Shown one piece after another: positions 24,013 through 32,255 of a DNA stretch of 64,000 nucleotides. The position numbers and the translations under genes are program-made. Where the stretch lies: positions 109,434 through 173,433 of the forward strand of contig NZ_MLJO01000022.1 in the NCBI RefSeq assembly GCF_001956915.1, written 5' to 3'. Numbering within the stretch: the first letter of the stretch is position 1; every line of letters starts with the position of its first letter. The DNA comes from Intrasporangium flavum (GTDB taxonomy: Bacteria; Actinomycetota; Actinomycetes; Actinomycetales; Dermatophilaceae). A model generated the notes under the pieces. The model made no database searches. It was given only the letters and a program-made list of their open reading frames with translations, and was not told the origin of the DNA.

Positions 24013-25731
24013 TCAGAGGCCGACCGGACGCGGGTCGGCCGCCGTCGCGGACCGGCCGCCGGTGCGCGTCGTGCCGAGCGTCGCCGCGACGAGGGCCGCG
24101 ACGCCCGCGGCGACCGCTCCCCCGAGGAAGACCGTCTGCACCTGGACGACCCCGGCCGCGAGAAGGGCCTGGGTGTCGAGCGGGTCGGGCAGGTGCCGCA
24201 CGGCCTCGTAGTAGCGCGCCAGGCCGATCGAGGTGAGCAGCGCGAGGCCGACGACCATGCCGACCATCCGCGCGACGACGACGAGCGAGCTGGCGACGCC
24301 GTGGGCGTCCGAGGGCGCGTCGGCGAGGGCGGCGTCGTTGACGGGCGCCAGCGCGAGCCCGACGCCGAGCCCGACGAGGACGAGCACGAGCGTCGTCGGG
24401 ACCGGGTCGACGACCGACTCGAGGGTCCAGCGCGACATGAGCGCGAGGCCCGCGGCCGCGAGGGCCAGCCCCACGGCCGCGACCGCGCCGTCGCCGAGCC
24501 GGCGCAGAGACCAGCCGCCGAGGAGCGCCCCCACCGGGACGGCGAGGAGGAAGCGGACGAGCACGAGGGCCGCACCCGTCTCGTCGTAGGTGTCGGTGAG
24601 GCGCGCGAGGAGCGGCACGTCGACGACGACCGCCACGAGCGCCGCCCCGACGAGCAGGCTCACGAGGTAGGCGCGCAGCCCCCGCGATCCGACGACGCCA
24701 CGGGGCACGAGCGGGTCGCGCGCGACGCGGTGCCACACCGCGAGCAGCACGAGGGCCAGGGCCCCGACCGGCAGGAGGCGGTAGCCGAGCGGGCCGACGA
24801 CCTCCTTCTCGGGGTCGGAGGAGGCGAAGGTCAGCACGAGGCTGCCGAGGGCGACGGCGACGAGCGCCGCCCCGACGAGGTCGGCGCGCCGCAGCACCGG
24901 CCACCACCGCGGCGCCGTGAGGACGCCGGTGACGAACAGCAGCCCGAGGCCGGTGACCCCGATCGGCGTCAGCACCTTCGAGCTGCCCGCGAACGGCACG
25001 AACGGCAGGCCGAGCTGCACGTCGGTGACGAGCGACTCGGGTGCCGCGAGCGCCAGGCCGACGGTCGCGAGCCCGAGCACCGCGGCGACGCCCGCGACGA
25101 CCGTGACGACGCGTCCGCCGGCGCCCCGACGCGGGGGCGGTGCCGACGTCGTCGGGGCGCCACGCCCCAGCAGGCGGAGCACGACCCACAGCGCCAGCCC
25201 GGCGGCGACGTTGGCCCAGAAGATCGCCCGCCAGCCCTGCCACGTGAGGATCACCGCGCCGACCACCGGCCCGAGCACCGAGCCGAGCTCCTGCACCGCA
25301 CCGACGACACCGAGCGGGGTGCCGCGCCGGTCGGCCGGCCAGAGGTCGGCGACGAGCGCGAGGGTGGCCGGCACGAGGCCGCCGCCCCCGACCCCCTGCA
25401 GCACGCGGCCCGTGACGAGCACCGGCATCTCGGTGGCGAGCGCCGTGACGGCCGAGCCCACGACGAAGACGACGAGGCAGGCCAGCAGGATGCGACGCCG
25501 GTCGAGCAGGTCGGACAGGCGCCCGATGAGCGGCAGCACCGCGACGTAGCCGAGGAGGAACCCCGAGATGATCGGCGTGGCCCGCTGGAGCGCGTCGATG
25601 CCGATGCCGACGCCGGCCATCATGTCGGTCAGCGCGAGGACGACGACGTAGGTGTCGGCGGCGGCGAGGGCGACGGCCGCCGAGGCGACTGTCAGCAGCG
25701 CGAGCCGGTGGCGGGGCGGCGAGGCTGGCAC
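24013..25731 (-). CDS. MFS transporter of the P55 (Rv1410c) type
   Basis: About 572 residues with roughly 14 helices. The N-terminal region ADTYVVVLALTD, GIDALQRATPIISGFLLGYV, IGRLSDLLDRR and VGAVQELGSVLGPVVG resembles mycobacterial P55/Rv1410c closely as I recall that sequence. In mycobacteria P55 works with the lipoprotein LprG to export triacylglycerol-type lipids and lipoglycans. The gene lies directly behind an LppX/LprG-type lipoprotein in the same orientation. The GTG start at 25731 is chosen because it gives the expected short N-terminus before helix 1; the frame is open further upstream, so this is tentative. Confidence 0.85.
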   Translation of the reverse strand: MPASPPRHRLALLTVASAAVALAAADTYVVVLALTDMMAGVGIGIDALQRATPIISGFLLGYVAVLPLIGRLSDLLDRRRILLACLVVFVVGSAVTALATEMPVLVTGRVLQGVGGGGLVPATLALVADLWPADRRGTPLGVVGAVQELGSVLGPVVGAVILTWQGWRAIFWANVAAGLALWVVLRLLGRGAPTTSAPPPRRGAGGRVVTVVAGVAAVLGLATVGLALAAPESLVTDVQLGLPFVPFAGSSKVLTPIGVTGLGLLFVTGVLTAPRWWPVLRRADLVGAALVAVALGSLVLTFASSDPEKEVVGPLGYRLLPVGALALVLLAVWHRVARDPLVPRGVVGSRGLRAYLVSLLVGAALVAVVVDVPLLARLTDTYDETGAALVLVRFLLAVPVGALLGGWSLRRLGDGAVAAVGLALAAAGLALMSRWTLESVVDPVPTTLVLVLVGLGVGLALAPVNDAALADAPSDAHGVASSLVVVARMVGMVVGLALLTSIGLARYYEAVRHLPDPLDTQALLAAGVVQVQTVFLGGAVAAGVAALVAATLGTTRTGGRSATAADPRPVGL

Positions 25732-25751
25732 GGGCAGCGGTCCGCGGGTGC

Positions 25752-26459
25752 TCAGGGCTTGGTGATGGTGACGGGCTGGCCGTACTTGTCCAGCGCCAGC
25801 GTGTACGTCGAGCTCGTACCGGCACCGAAGAACGGCCCGGTGAGCGTGACGGTGCGCAGCTCCTGGGCGTCGGTCAGCCCGTAGGAGACCTGGTAGGTGC
25901 CGGAGCGGTCGCCGATCTGGAAGAGGTCGACGACGGCCGCGCCGGGTAGCGTGCCGCTGACGGTCGTCAGCACGTCGGCGCCCTGGCGCACCTGCTTGCC
26001 GACGGCCGGGTTCTGGGTCTTGGTCAGCAGCGTCGTCAGGCCCTGGTCGGCCGAGAAGAGCGTGGCCGGGTCGGGCAGGCCGAACGCCTTGGGGTCGATC
26101 TTGTTCGTGCCGGGCACGAGCGGGAGCTTGGCGTAGACCTCGCCGCCGACCGAGGTGATCTCGGCGTCGGCCTGGATGCCCTTGAGCGCGACCTTGAAGG
26201 TGCCCTTGAACGCCGGCGGGTGGGCGCCCCACCCGTCGGCCGAGACGATGCCGCTGGCCCCGTCGGGCAGTCCCGAGCTGGTGAGGGCCAGGTGCACCGA
26301 CGGCGCGGCGTCGACCTTGGTCTTCGCCGCGGCGAGGCGCTGGGCCGGGGACAGCGAGGTCTCGGCCGGGCCGGGGCTGTCGCCGCTCGAGCACGACGCA
26401 GCGGTGACGACGCAGAGGGCCGACAGCACGGCGGCGGCGAACCTTCGGGTGGCGAGCAT
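25752..26459 (-). CDS. lprG: LppX_LprAFG-family lipoprotein (LprG-like)
   Basis: 235 residues. Signal peptide MLATRRFAAAVLSALCVV with a lipobox ending at Cys23 (TAASC). The mature domain follows the LolA-like half-barrel of LppX/LprG: LSPAQRLAAAKTKVDAAPSVHLALTSSGLP, VYAKLPLVPGTNKIDPKAFGLPDPATLF, then GTYQVSYGLTD and TLALDKYGQPVTITKP. LprG carries triacylated lipids across the periplasm-like space in mycobacteria and partners the MFS protein encoded next. A TAGCCT hexamer seven bases upstream suggests a leaderless mRNA. Family is solid; cargo is inference. Confidence 0.9.
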   Translation of the reverse strand: MLATRRFAAAVLSALCVVTAASCSSGDSPGPAETSLSPAQRLAAAKTKVDAAPSVHLALTSSGLPDGASGIVSADGWGAHPPAFKGTFKVALKGIQADAEITSVGGEVYAKLPLVPGTNKIDPKAFGLPDPATLFSADQGLTTLLTKTQNPAVGKQVRQGADVLTTVSGTLPGAAVVDLFQIGDRSGTYQVSYGLTDAQELRTVTLTGPFFGAGTSSTYTLALDKYGQPVTITKP

Positions 26460-26466
26460 GCGCGTC

Positions 26467-26472
26467 AGGCTA
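26467..26472 (-). promoter_or_regulatory. -10 hexamer TAGCCT for leaderless lprG-like mRNA
   Basis: TAGCCT on the minus strand ends seven bases before ATG 26459. Confidence 0.55.
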
Positions 26473-26580
26473 ACGGGTCGGGACGGCAGGACTCGGCTCC
26501 ACGACGCGATTGCGGGTATGGCTAGGGTCGATGGACCCCGACGACGGGACCTGCCCGTCGTCCAGACGAAGGAGCACACC

Positions 26581-27258
26581 ATGGCCCTCCTGGGAGTCGT
26601 CCTCCTGCTGCTCGGGATCGGCGCCGGCGCCACGGCGTTCGTCGCCGCCCGGTCGACCGCCGCGACGCTCACCGTGACCGCGTTCGGTTTCTCGCGCAAC
26701 GCCACGGCCCTCGAGCTCGTCGCGTACGGCGCGATCGCCCTGCTCCTCTTCGCCCTCGGGTGGGCGCTGCTGGCCAGGTCGGCCCGTCGCCGCGCCCGCT
26801 CGCGGCGCGAGGAACGTGACGCGGCCCGGCTGGCCGAGGTGCAGGACACCGCCGAGGCGGACCGGCTCGAGCACGAGCGCCGCTTCGAGGAGGCCGGCCT
26901 GCGCGACGACGACCTCCGCCGCCGCGAGGACCAGCTCGCCGCACGGCACGAGGGGCTCGACACCCGCGAGGCCGAGCTCGAGCGCCGCGAGGCCGAGTGG
27001 CGCGAGCGCGAGGGCCCGTCGCGCGCCGACGTCGTGACCGGTCGGGCCGAGGGCAGCGTCGCCGATGGCACGGCGCGCTGGGCCGAGGAGCCCGGCGCCT
27101 CGGCCGGCTCGGTCCCGCGCCCGCCGGAGACCCGCACCGGCCGACGCGTCCCGACCCGCGGCGACGCCGGCGGGGAGCCGGGCGCGGCCGACCCCTACGA
27201 CACGACGGGCGATTCGACCACGGAGCTGCCGGCGACGGACCGCGGCACGCGCGCGTGA
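26581..27258 (+). CDS. Two-helix membrane protein with charged coiled coil
   Basis: 225 residues. Helix 1 (LLGVVLLLLGIGAGATAFVAA) and helix 2 (LELVAYGAIALLLFALGWALLA) are joined by a short loop; from about residue 68 the protein is very rich in Arg and Glu (RREERDAARLAEVQ ... REAELERREAEWREREG), a likely coiled coil, then a disordered Gly/Pro/Thr tail. AAGGAG lies ahead of ATG 26581, and TAGGGT near 26522 is a plausible promoter. The stop overlaps the next GTG. I do not recognise a named family. Confidence 0.8.
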   Translation: MALLGVVLLLLGIGAGATAFVAARSTAATLTVTAFGFSRNATALELVAYGAIALLLFALGWALLARSARRRARSRREERDAARLAEVQDTAEADRLEHERRFEEAGLRDDDLRRREDQLAARHEGLDTREAELERREAEWREREGPSRADVVTGRAEGSVADGTARWAEEPGASAGSVPRPPETRTGRRVPTRGDAGGEPGAADPYDTTGDSTTELPATDRGTRA

Positions 27259-27857
27259 GGGAGCACGCCGCCTACGTCTTCGACCTCGACGGCGTCGTCC
27301 GCGACTTCTCCGCGGGCGACGCCGCCCCGATGATCGAGGCGGCGCTCGGCCTGCCCGGCGGCTCGGTCGCCGCGACGGCGTTCCGGCCCGACCTGCTCGT
27401 CCCGACGATCACCGGCCGGCGCTCCTTCGACGAGTGGTATGCCTCGATCTGCCTCGCCCTCGAGGAGGTCGTGCCCGAGCCGGAGAGGGTGCGCGAGCAC
27501 ATGCAGGCGTGGCGGGCCCACCGCGGCTCGCCGGTGCCCGAGTCGGTCGAGCGGCTCGAGACCCTCCGCGCCGGCGGCCACCGCACGTACCTGTTCACCA
27601 ACGGCACCGACCTCGTGCCGCGCGAGCTCGAGGTGCTCGGCCTCGCCCACCTCTTCGACGGCGTCGTCAACAGCGCCGAGCTCGGGGTGGCCAAGCCCGA
27701 CCCCGACGCGTTCGCCGCGGCCCACGCCGCGCTCGAGCGCGACCTCGGCCGGAGCCTGCCGCGCGGCGAGGTGTGGTTCACCGACGACCGACGCGACAAC
27801 GTCGATGCGGCCCGCGAGTTCGGTTGGGACGCAGAGCTGTTCACGCTCCGGCACTAG
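27255..27857 (+). CDS. HAD-superfamily hydrolase (beta-phosphoglucomutase-like subgroup)
   Basis: 200 residues. Motif I VFDLDGVVRDF (Asp-x-Asp), motif II YLFTNGTD (Thr/Asn), Lys in GVAKPDPDAF and the acidic motif VWFTDDRRDNVDAA are all present, with an alpha-helical cap between residues about 20 and 85. It hydrolyses or transfers a phosphate from a small metabolite. The GTG start overlaps the membrane-protein stop by four bases. Its TAG stop shares a CTAG tetramer with the convergent kinase stop. Confidence 0.9.
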   Translation: MREHAAYVFDLDGVVRDFSAGDAAPMIEAALGLPGGSVAATAFRPDLLVPTITGRRSFDEWYASICLALEEVVPEPERVREHMQAWRAHRGSPVPESVERLETLRAGGHRTYLFTNGTDLVPRELEVLGLAHLFDGVVNSAELGVAKPDPDAFAAAHAALERDLGRSLPRGEVWFTDDRRDNVDAAREFGWDAELFTLRH

Positions 27858-29317
27858 TCACGCGGGTCGCGCGGGTCGCGCACCTCGGCGGGGAGGCTGA
27901 CGACCGCCCGGACTCCCGGCCCGGCGTCCTCGAGCCGCACGTCGCCGCCCCAGCGGCGCACGAGGGCCCGGGTGATGGGAAGGCCCAGGCCCGTGCCGCC
28001 GCTGTCGCGGTCTCGGGCCTCGTCGAGCCGGGTGAAGCGGTCGAAGACGCGCTCGCGGTCGGCCTCCCCGACGCCGTGGCCGTCGTCGGTGACGACGACC
28101 TCGACCCGGTGGCCCACGACCGACGCATCGAGGGTCACCGCCGTGCGCGCGTGGCGCACCGCGTTGTCGACGAGGTTGGTCAGGGCCCGCGTCAGGTCCG
28201 CGGCGGCGACCCGGGCCTCGACGGGCCCGCCGCCGGCGCCGGGCCGGGTCCGGACGGGCACCCGCGCGGAGCCGTACCGCGCCGCGACGTCACGGACGAG
28301 CGCGGCGACGTCGACCGTCGACGCCGGCCGCGCGGACGCCGCGGAGGGTGACACGCCGTCGTCGGTCCGGGCGAGCAGGAGCAGGTCGTCGACGAGCGTC
28401 GCGAGCTGGTCGACGTCGGGCAGCACCTCGGCCGGGAGGCGTCCACCCTCCCCGAGCCGCTGGGCCACCTCGAGCTGGGTGCGCATGCTCGCGAGCGGGC
28501 TGCGCAGCTCGTGGGCGGCGTCGGCGACGAACGCCCGCTGCCTGCGTCGGGCGGTGGCGATGCGGTCGAGCATCGCGTTGAGCGTCGTGGCGAGGGCGCT
28601 GACCTCGTCGTCGCTCGGCGGCACGGGCAGCCGCTCGCCCTCCGACGAGGCGTCGTCGATGCGCTCGGCGCCGCGGCGCAGGGCCTCGACCGGCGCGAGC
28701 GCGGCCCCGATGACGCGCCAGGCGATGACGGCGAGGGCCGCGAGGAGCAGCGGGAAGATCGCGAGGAGCAGCAGGCGCACCGTGCGGGCGCTCTGCTCGA
28801 TGTCGGCGGTCGGGGCGGCGGCGACGACGGTGTACGCGCGTCCCGCGCCGGTGGCCGGCCCGGCGGCCACCGCGGCGACCTGCAGCTGCCCGGCCAGCCC
28901 CGAGCGGCTGCCCGGCACGACGACGGGCTCGCCGGCCAGGGCACGCCGGCGCTCGTCGTCGGTGACGAGGGCGGTGAGCCGGTCGGCGGTCACCGAACCG
29001 CTGACGACCCGGCCGCGGGCGTCGAGCACCTGCAGCACCTGGGCGCCCGACACCGGCACCGGGTCGGGCACGCGTCCGGCGTCGACGAGCAGCGCCACCT
29101 GCTCGGCGCTCGCCCGGGCCGCCGACTCGACCGAGCGCGACAGCGACCCGGTGAGCACGACGTAGAGCAGCACCCCGCCGATGACGAGCGCGCCGGCCAC
29201 CCCGACGAGCCCGACGAGCATGAGGCGCCCGCGCAGCCCGAGCCGCGCGAACCGGGACCCCAGCCGGTGCAGCCGGGGCGGCCGGGGCGGCCTGGCGTCG
29301 GGGCGGGCCTCGGTCAC
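27854..29317 (-). CDS. Sensor histidine kinase (HAMP, HisKA, HATPase)
   Basis: 487 residues. Helix 1 (LMLVGLVGVAGALVIGGVLLYVVL, 32-55) and helix 2 (LLLLAIFPLLLAALAVIAWRV, 182-202) flank a 125-residue extracytoplasmic sensor. HAMP follows (203-255), then AADAAHELRSPLASMRTQLE-like HisKA with His269, the N box LTNLVDNAVRHA, DDGHGV and GTGLGLPITRALV. It starts with GTG at 29317, overlapping the response-regulator stop. It presumably reads an envelope signal and phosphorylates that regulator. Confidence 0.95.
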   Translation of the reverse strand: MTEARPDARPPRPPRLHRLGSRFARLGLRGRLMLVGLVGVAGALVIGGVLLYVVLTGSLSRSVESAARASAEQVALLVDAGRVPDPVPVSGAQVLQVLDARGRVVSGSVTADRLTALVTDDERRRALAGEPVVVPGSRSGLAGQLQVAAVAAGPATGAGRAYTVVAAAPTADIEQSARTVRLLLLAIFPLLLAALAVIAWRVIGAALAPVEALRRGAERIDDASSEGERLPVPPSDDEVSALATTLNAMLDRIATARRRQRAFVADAAHELRSPLASMRTQLEVAQRLGEGGRLPAEVLPDVDQLATLVDDLLLLARTDDGVSPSAASARPASTVDVAALVRDVAARYGSARVPVRTRPGAGGGPVEARVAAADLTRALTNLVDNAVRHARTAVTLDASVVGHRVEVVVTDDGHGVGEADRERVFDRFTRLDEARDRDSGGTGLGLPITRALVRRWGGDVRLEDAGPGVRAVVSLPAEVRDPRDPRD

Positions 29318-29964
29318 CGGGCCATCCGATACCCGGCGCCGCGGACGGTCTCGATGCGGGCCCGGCCGAGCTTGCGCCGCAGGTAGCCGACGTAGACCTC
29401 GACGACGTTGGGGTCATCGAGCCCGCCCCAGACCCGGTCGAGCAGCTCCTCCTTGGGCACGACGGCGGTGTCGGCCCGCATGAGGTGCTCGAGCAGGAGG
29501 AACTCGCGCGGCGCGAGGGCCACCTCGGCGCCCTCGACCTCGACGCGTCGGGTGGCGGGGTCGAGCGTCACCCCGGCGCGGCGCAGCAGCACCGGGCGCG
29601 GGGCCGGGTCGCGGCGCAGCAGCGCGCGCAGCCGGGCGACGAGGACGACGAAGGAGAACGGCTTGGTCAGGTAGTCGTCGGCGCCGTAGTCGAGGCCGTC
29701 CGCCTCGTCGTACTCCCCGTCCTTGGCGGTCAGGAGCAGGACCGGCACCCAGTTCTCCTCCTCGCGCAGGGTGCGCACGACGGTGTAGCCCGACATGCTG
29801 GGCAGCATGACGTCGAGGACGACGACGTCGTAGCCGCCGAAGCGCGCAGCCTCGAGACCGGCGACGCCGTCGGCGACGTGGTCGACGACGAAGCCCTCCG
29901 CGCCCAGCCCGCGCACGAGCGCCGACGCCATCCGCGCCTCGTCCTCGACCAGCAGCACCCGCAC
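29314..29964 (-). CDS. OmpR-family response regulator
   Basis: 216 residues. The receiver domain has EDE at 7-9, phospho-acceptor Asp51 (VVLDVMLPSMSGY), Thr in LLLTAKDG and Lys in DYLTKPFSF. The winged helix ends VVEVYVGYLRRKLGRARIETVRGAGYRMAR, the typical OmpR/PhoB recognition helix and wing. GTG 29964 is chosen because it begins the first receiver strand. First gene of the kinase operon; a direct repeat at 30029-30048 is its probable operator. Confidence 0.94.
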   Translation of the reverse strand: MRVLLVEDEARMASALVRGLGAEGFVVDHVADGVAGLEAARFGGYDVVVLDVMLPSMSGYTVVRTLREEENWVPVLLLTAKDGEYDEADGLDYGADDYLTKPFSFVVLVARLRALLRRDPAPRPVLLRRAGVTLDPATRRVEVEGAEVALAPREFLLLEHLMRADTAVVPKEELLDRVWGGLDDPNVVEVYVGYLRRKLGRARIETVRGAGYRMAR

Positions 29965-30028
29965 ACGGCCACCCTGCCACGCCCGACACGTCGGGCACCT
30001 CCCTGCGGGCGAGCCCACGCCGGAAGGC

Positions 30029-30048
30029 TTCTCAGCCGGTTCTCAGCC
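30029..30048 (+). promoter_or_regulatory. TTCTCAGCC direct repeat, candidate OmpR-type operator
   Basis: TTCTCAGCC occurs at 30029-30037 and 30040-30048, an 11-bp period matching two monomers of an OmpR/PhoB-class regulator on one DNA face. It ends 21 bases before the ATG of the RseB-like gene and lies between that gene and the divergent two-component genes. Confidence 0.7.
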
Positions 30049-30069
30049 CGCACGTCGCACGATGGCTCC

Positions 30070-31290
30070 ATGAGCATCTTCACCGAACACCCTGCCGCCC
30101 GCTGGGGCCTGCCTGCGGCGGCCGTCGGCGTCATCGGCGTCGCGGCCCTGACGATCAACCAGACGGCCTCCGCCGACGCGGGCCTGCCACCGCGCACCGC
30201 GATGCAGCTGCTCGCCGACGTGCGCTCGTCCGACGTGTCGAGCCTGTCGGGCACCGTCGTGCAGACCTCCGACCTCGGCATCCCGTCGCTGCCCGGCCTC
30301 ACAGGAGGCGGCCCGGCCGGTGGGGGCGCGGCCGGTGCCGGCGGTGCGGCGGGCAGCTCGCTCGCCTCGCTCGTCTCGGGCACGCACACGTGGCGCATCT
30401 GGGTCGACGGGCCGACGCGTCAGCGGCTGGCTCTCGTCGGCACGAGCGGCGAGTCCGACGTCATCCGCAACGGCTCCGACCTGTGGCTGTGGTCGAGCGC
30501 CGACAAGACCGCCGTCCACCACACGCTCGGATCGGGCGACGCCAAGGCGGCCCTCCCCCACCCGAGCGCCAGCCTGCCGGCCGGCGTCCCGCGCACCCCC
30601 GACGAGGCGGCCGCCACGGCCCTGGCCGTCATGGGCAAGGACACGACCGTGACGACGTCCGGCACGGCCTCGGTGGCCGGGCGCTCGGCCTACGAGCTCG
30701 TCCTGACCCCGAAGGACAAGGCCACGCGCATCGCGTCGGTGCGCATCGCCATCGACGCCGAGAAGCACGTGCCGCTGCGGGTGCGCGTCTACTCGACGAA
30801 GCTGTCCAACCCGGCCTTCGAGGTCGGCTTCACAGCCGTCGACTTCTCGCAGCCGGAGGCCCGCCAGTTCACCTTCACCCCGCCCGCCGGCACCACGGTG
30901 ACCCAGTCCGACGCGCTCGCCCCCAAGGGTGCCGCCGGCACCAACCCCGCTCCGTCCAAGGAGCAGATGGCGGCCGCGGCGAAGGCGGCCGGCGCGATGC
31001 GGGTCGTCGGCTCCGGGTGGAGCACCGTCGTCGTCGCCCCGATGCCGACCGACGCGGCCACCGGCGGTTCCGGCTCGGGTTCCAGCTCGGGCTCGGGCTC
31101 GGGCTCGGCGTCGAGCGTCGCCAAGCAGCTCCAGACGGTCCTCAAGGCGCTGCCGACGGTGTCCGGTGCGTGGGGCTCGGGCCACGTCCTCGAGGGGACG
31201 CTGTTCTCGGCCGTCGTCACCGACGACGGGCGCGTGGCGGTCGGTGCCGTCGGGCCCGACACCCTGTTCGCCGCCCTGGCGGCGAAGTGA
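30070..31290 (+). CDS. Secreted/anchored LolA-RseB-like protein
   Basis: 406 residues. The N-terminus has one hydrophobic stretch (WGLPAAAVGVIGVAALTINQTASADA), a signal peptide or anchor. The body resembles the RseB/LolA half-barrel: MQLLADVRSSDVSSLSGTVVQTSDLG, TWRIWVDGPTRQRLALVG, IRNGSDLWLWSSADKTAVHH and AYELVLTPKDKATRIASVRIAID. A Gly-rich insert near 78-92 and a Ser/Gly linker near 338-352 suggest flexible joints. The stop overlaps the ABC ATPase start. It is probably the sensory or cargo protein of this exporter and two-component unit (inference). Confidence 0.85.
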   Translation: MSIFTEHPAARWGLPAAAVGVIGVAALTINQTASADAGLPPRTAMQLLADVRSSDVSSLSGTVVQTSDLGIPSLPGLTGGGPAGGGAAGAGGAAGSSLASLVSGTHTWRIWVDGPTRQRLALVGTSGESDVIRNGSDLWLWSSADKTAVHHTLGSGDAKAALPHPSASLPAGVPRTPDEAAATALAVMGKDTTVTTSGTASVAGRSAYELVLTPKDKATRIASVRIAIDAEKHVPLRVRVYSTKLSNPAFEVGFTAVDFSQPEARQFTFTPPAGTTVTQSDALAPKGAAGTNPAPSKEQMAAAAKAAGAMRVVGSGWSTVVVAPMPTDAATGGSGSGSSSGSGSGSASSVAKQLQTVLKALPTVSGAWGSGHVLEGTLFSAVVTDDGRVAVGAVGPDTLFAALAAK

Positions 31291-32255
31291 CCGACGCCCT
31301 GACGACGTCGGACCCGGCTCGCGACCGCGACCTCGCGATCGCGAGCCGGGGCCTGACCAAGCGGTTCAAGGGCAGGGCGGCCGTCGACGGCATCGACGTC
31401 GAGGTGCCGCGCGGCTCGGTGTACGGCTTCCTCGGGCCGAACGGCTCCGGCAAGACGACGACGATCCGCATGCTGCTCGGCCTCATCCGCCCGAGCGCCG
31501 GCACGAGCAGCCTTCTGGGACAACCGGTCCCGGGCGCGGCCCAGCTCGTGCTGCCGCGGGTCGGCGCGCTCGTCGAGGGACCGGCCTTCCACCCGTACCT
31601 GTCGGGGCGGGCCAACCTCCGCCGGCTCGACGCCGCCGACCTCACCGCCGACCCGCGGACAACCCGCACCCGCGTCGACGCAGCGCTCGACCGCGTCGGG
31701 CTGCTCGCCGCGGCCGACAAGCGCTACCGCGCCTACTCCCTCGGCATGCGCCAGCGGCTCGCCATCGCGGCGGCGCTGCTCGTGCCGCGCGAGCTGCTCG
31801 TGCTCGACGAGCCGACCAACGGCCTCGACCCGCAGGGCACCCGCGAGGTGCGCCACCTCGTGGCCTCGCTCGCCTCGGACGGCACGACGGTCTTCGTGTC
31901 GAGCCACCTGCTCTCGGAGGTGGAGCAGATGTGCACGCACCTCGGCGTCATGAGCGAGGGACGCCTCGTCGCCCAGGGCTCGACCTCGCAGGTGCGCGGC
32001 GGCGCGGCCCCGGTCGCACGCGTCGTCACCGAGCAGCCGGAGGAGGCCGCCCGGATCATGACCGAGCTCGGCGTGCGCTCCGTCGAGCCGGCGGCCGGCG
32101 GCGTGCGTGGCGTGCCCGACGGCGTCGCACCGGAGAAGATCGTCGCCGCCCTCGTGCAGGGCGGCGTCGGCGTCAAGGAGTTCACCGTGACGAGCCCGAG
32201 CCTCGAGGACCTCTTCGTCGCACTGACCGGGGAGGGTTTCGATGTCAGTGGCTGA
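31287..32255 (+). CDS. ABC exporter ATP-binding protein
   Basis: 322 residues. Walker A GPNGSGKTTT, signature YSLGMRQRLAIA, Walker B LLVLDEPTNG, H-loop VSSHLLSEV. The Q-loop region is altered: ALVEGPAFHPYLSGRANL, as in bacitracin/BcrA-type and YxlF-type ATPases that act with ABC-2 permeases. A C-terminal extension of about 90 residues ends SLEDLFVALTGEGF. GTG overlaps the RseB-like stop and the 3' end overlaps the permease by 14 bases, giving tight coupling. Probably exports a lipid or peptide antibiotic under control of the divergent two-component system. Confidence 0.94.
   Translation: MTDALTTSDPARDRDLAIASRGLTKRFKGRAAVDGIDVEVPRGSVYGFLGPNGSGKTTTIRMLLGLIRPSAGTSSLLGQPVPGAAQLVLPRVGALVEGPAFHPYLSGRANLRRLDAADLTADPRTTRTRVDAALDRVGLLAAADKRYRAYSLGMRQRLAIAAALLVPRELLVLDEPTNGLDPQGTREVRHLVASLASDGTTVFVSSHLLSEVEQMCTHLGVMSEGRLVAQGSTSQVRGGAAPVARVVTEQPEEAARIMTELGVRSVEPAAGGVRGVPDGVAPEKIVAALVQGGVGVKEFTVTSPSLEDLFVALTGEGFDVSG

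Noticed and set aside
25732..26394. Extension of the MFS gene back through the lprG-like gene to give 793 codons
   Set aside because: The overlapping frame carries the lipobox and LppX fold of the lipoprotein; the MFS reading only becomes hydrophobic and P55-like after about 25731.
30300..30360. Gly-rich GGC/GCC triplet run as a possible repeat element
   Set aside because: It is an in-frame Gly/Ala linker of the RseB-like protein, with irregular units; no repeat array or CRISPR spacing.
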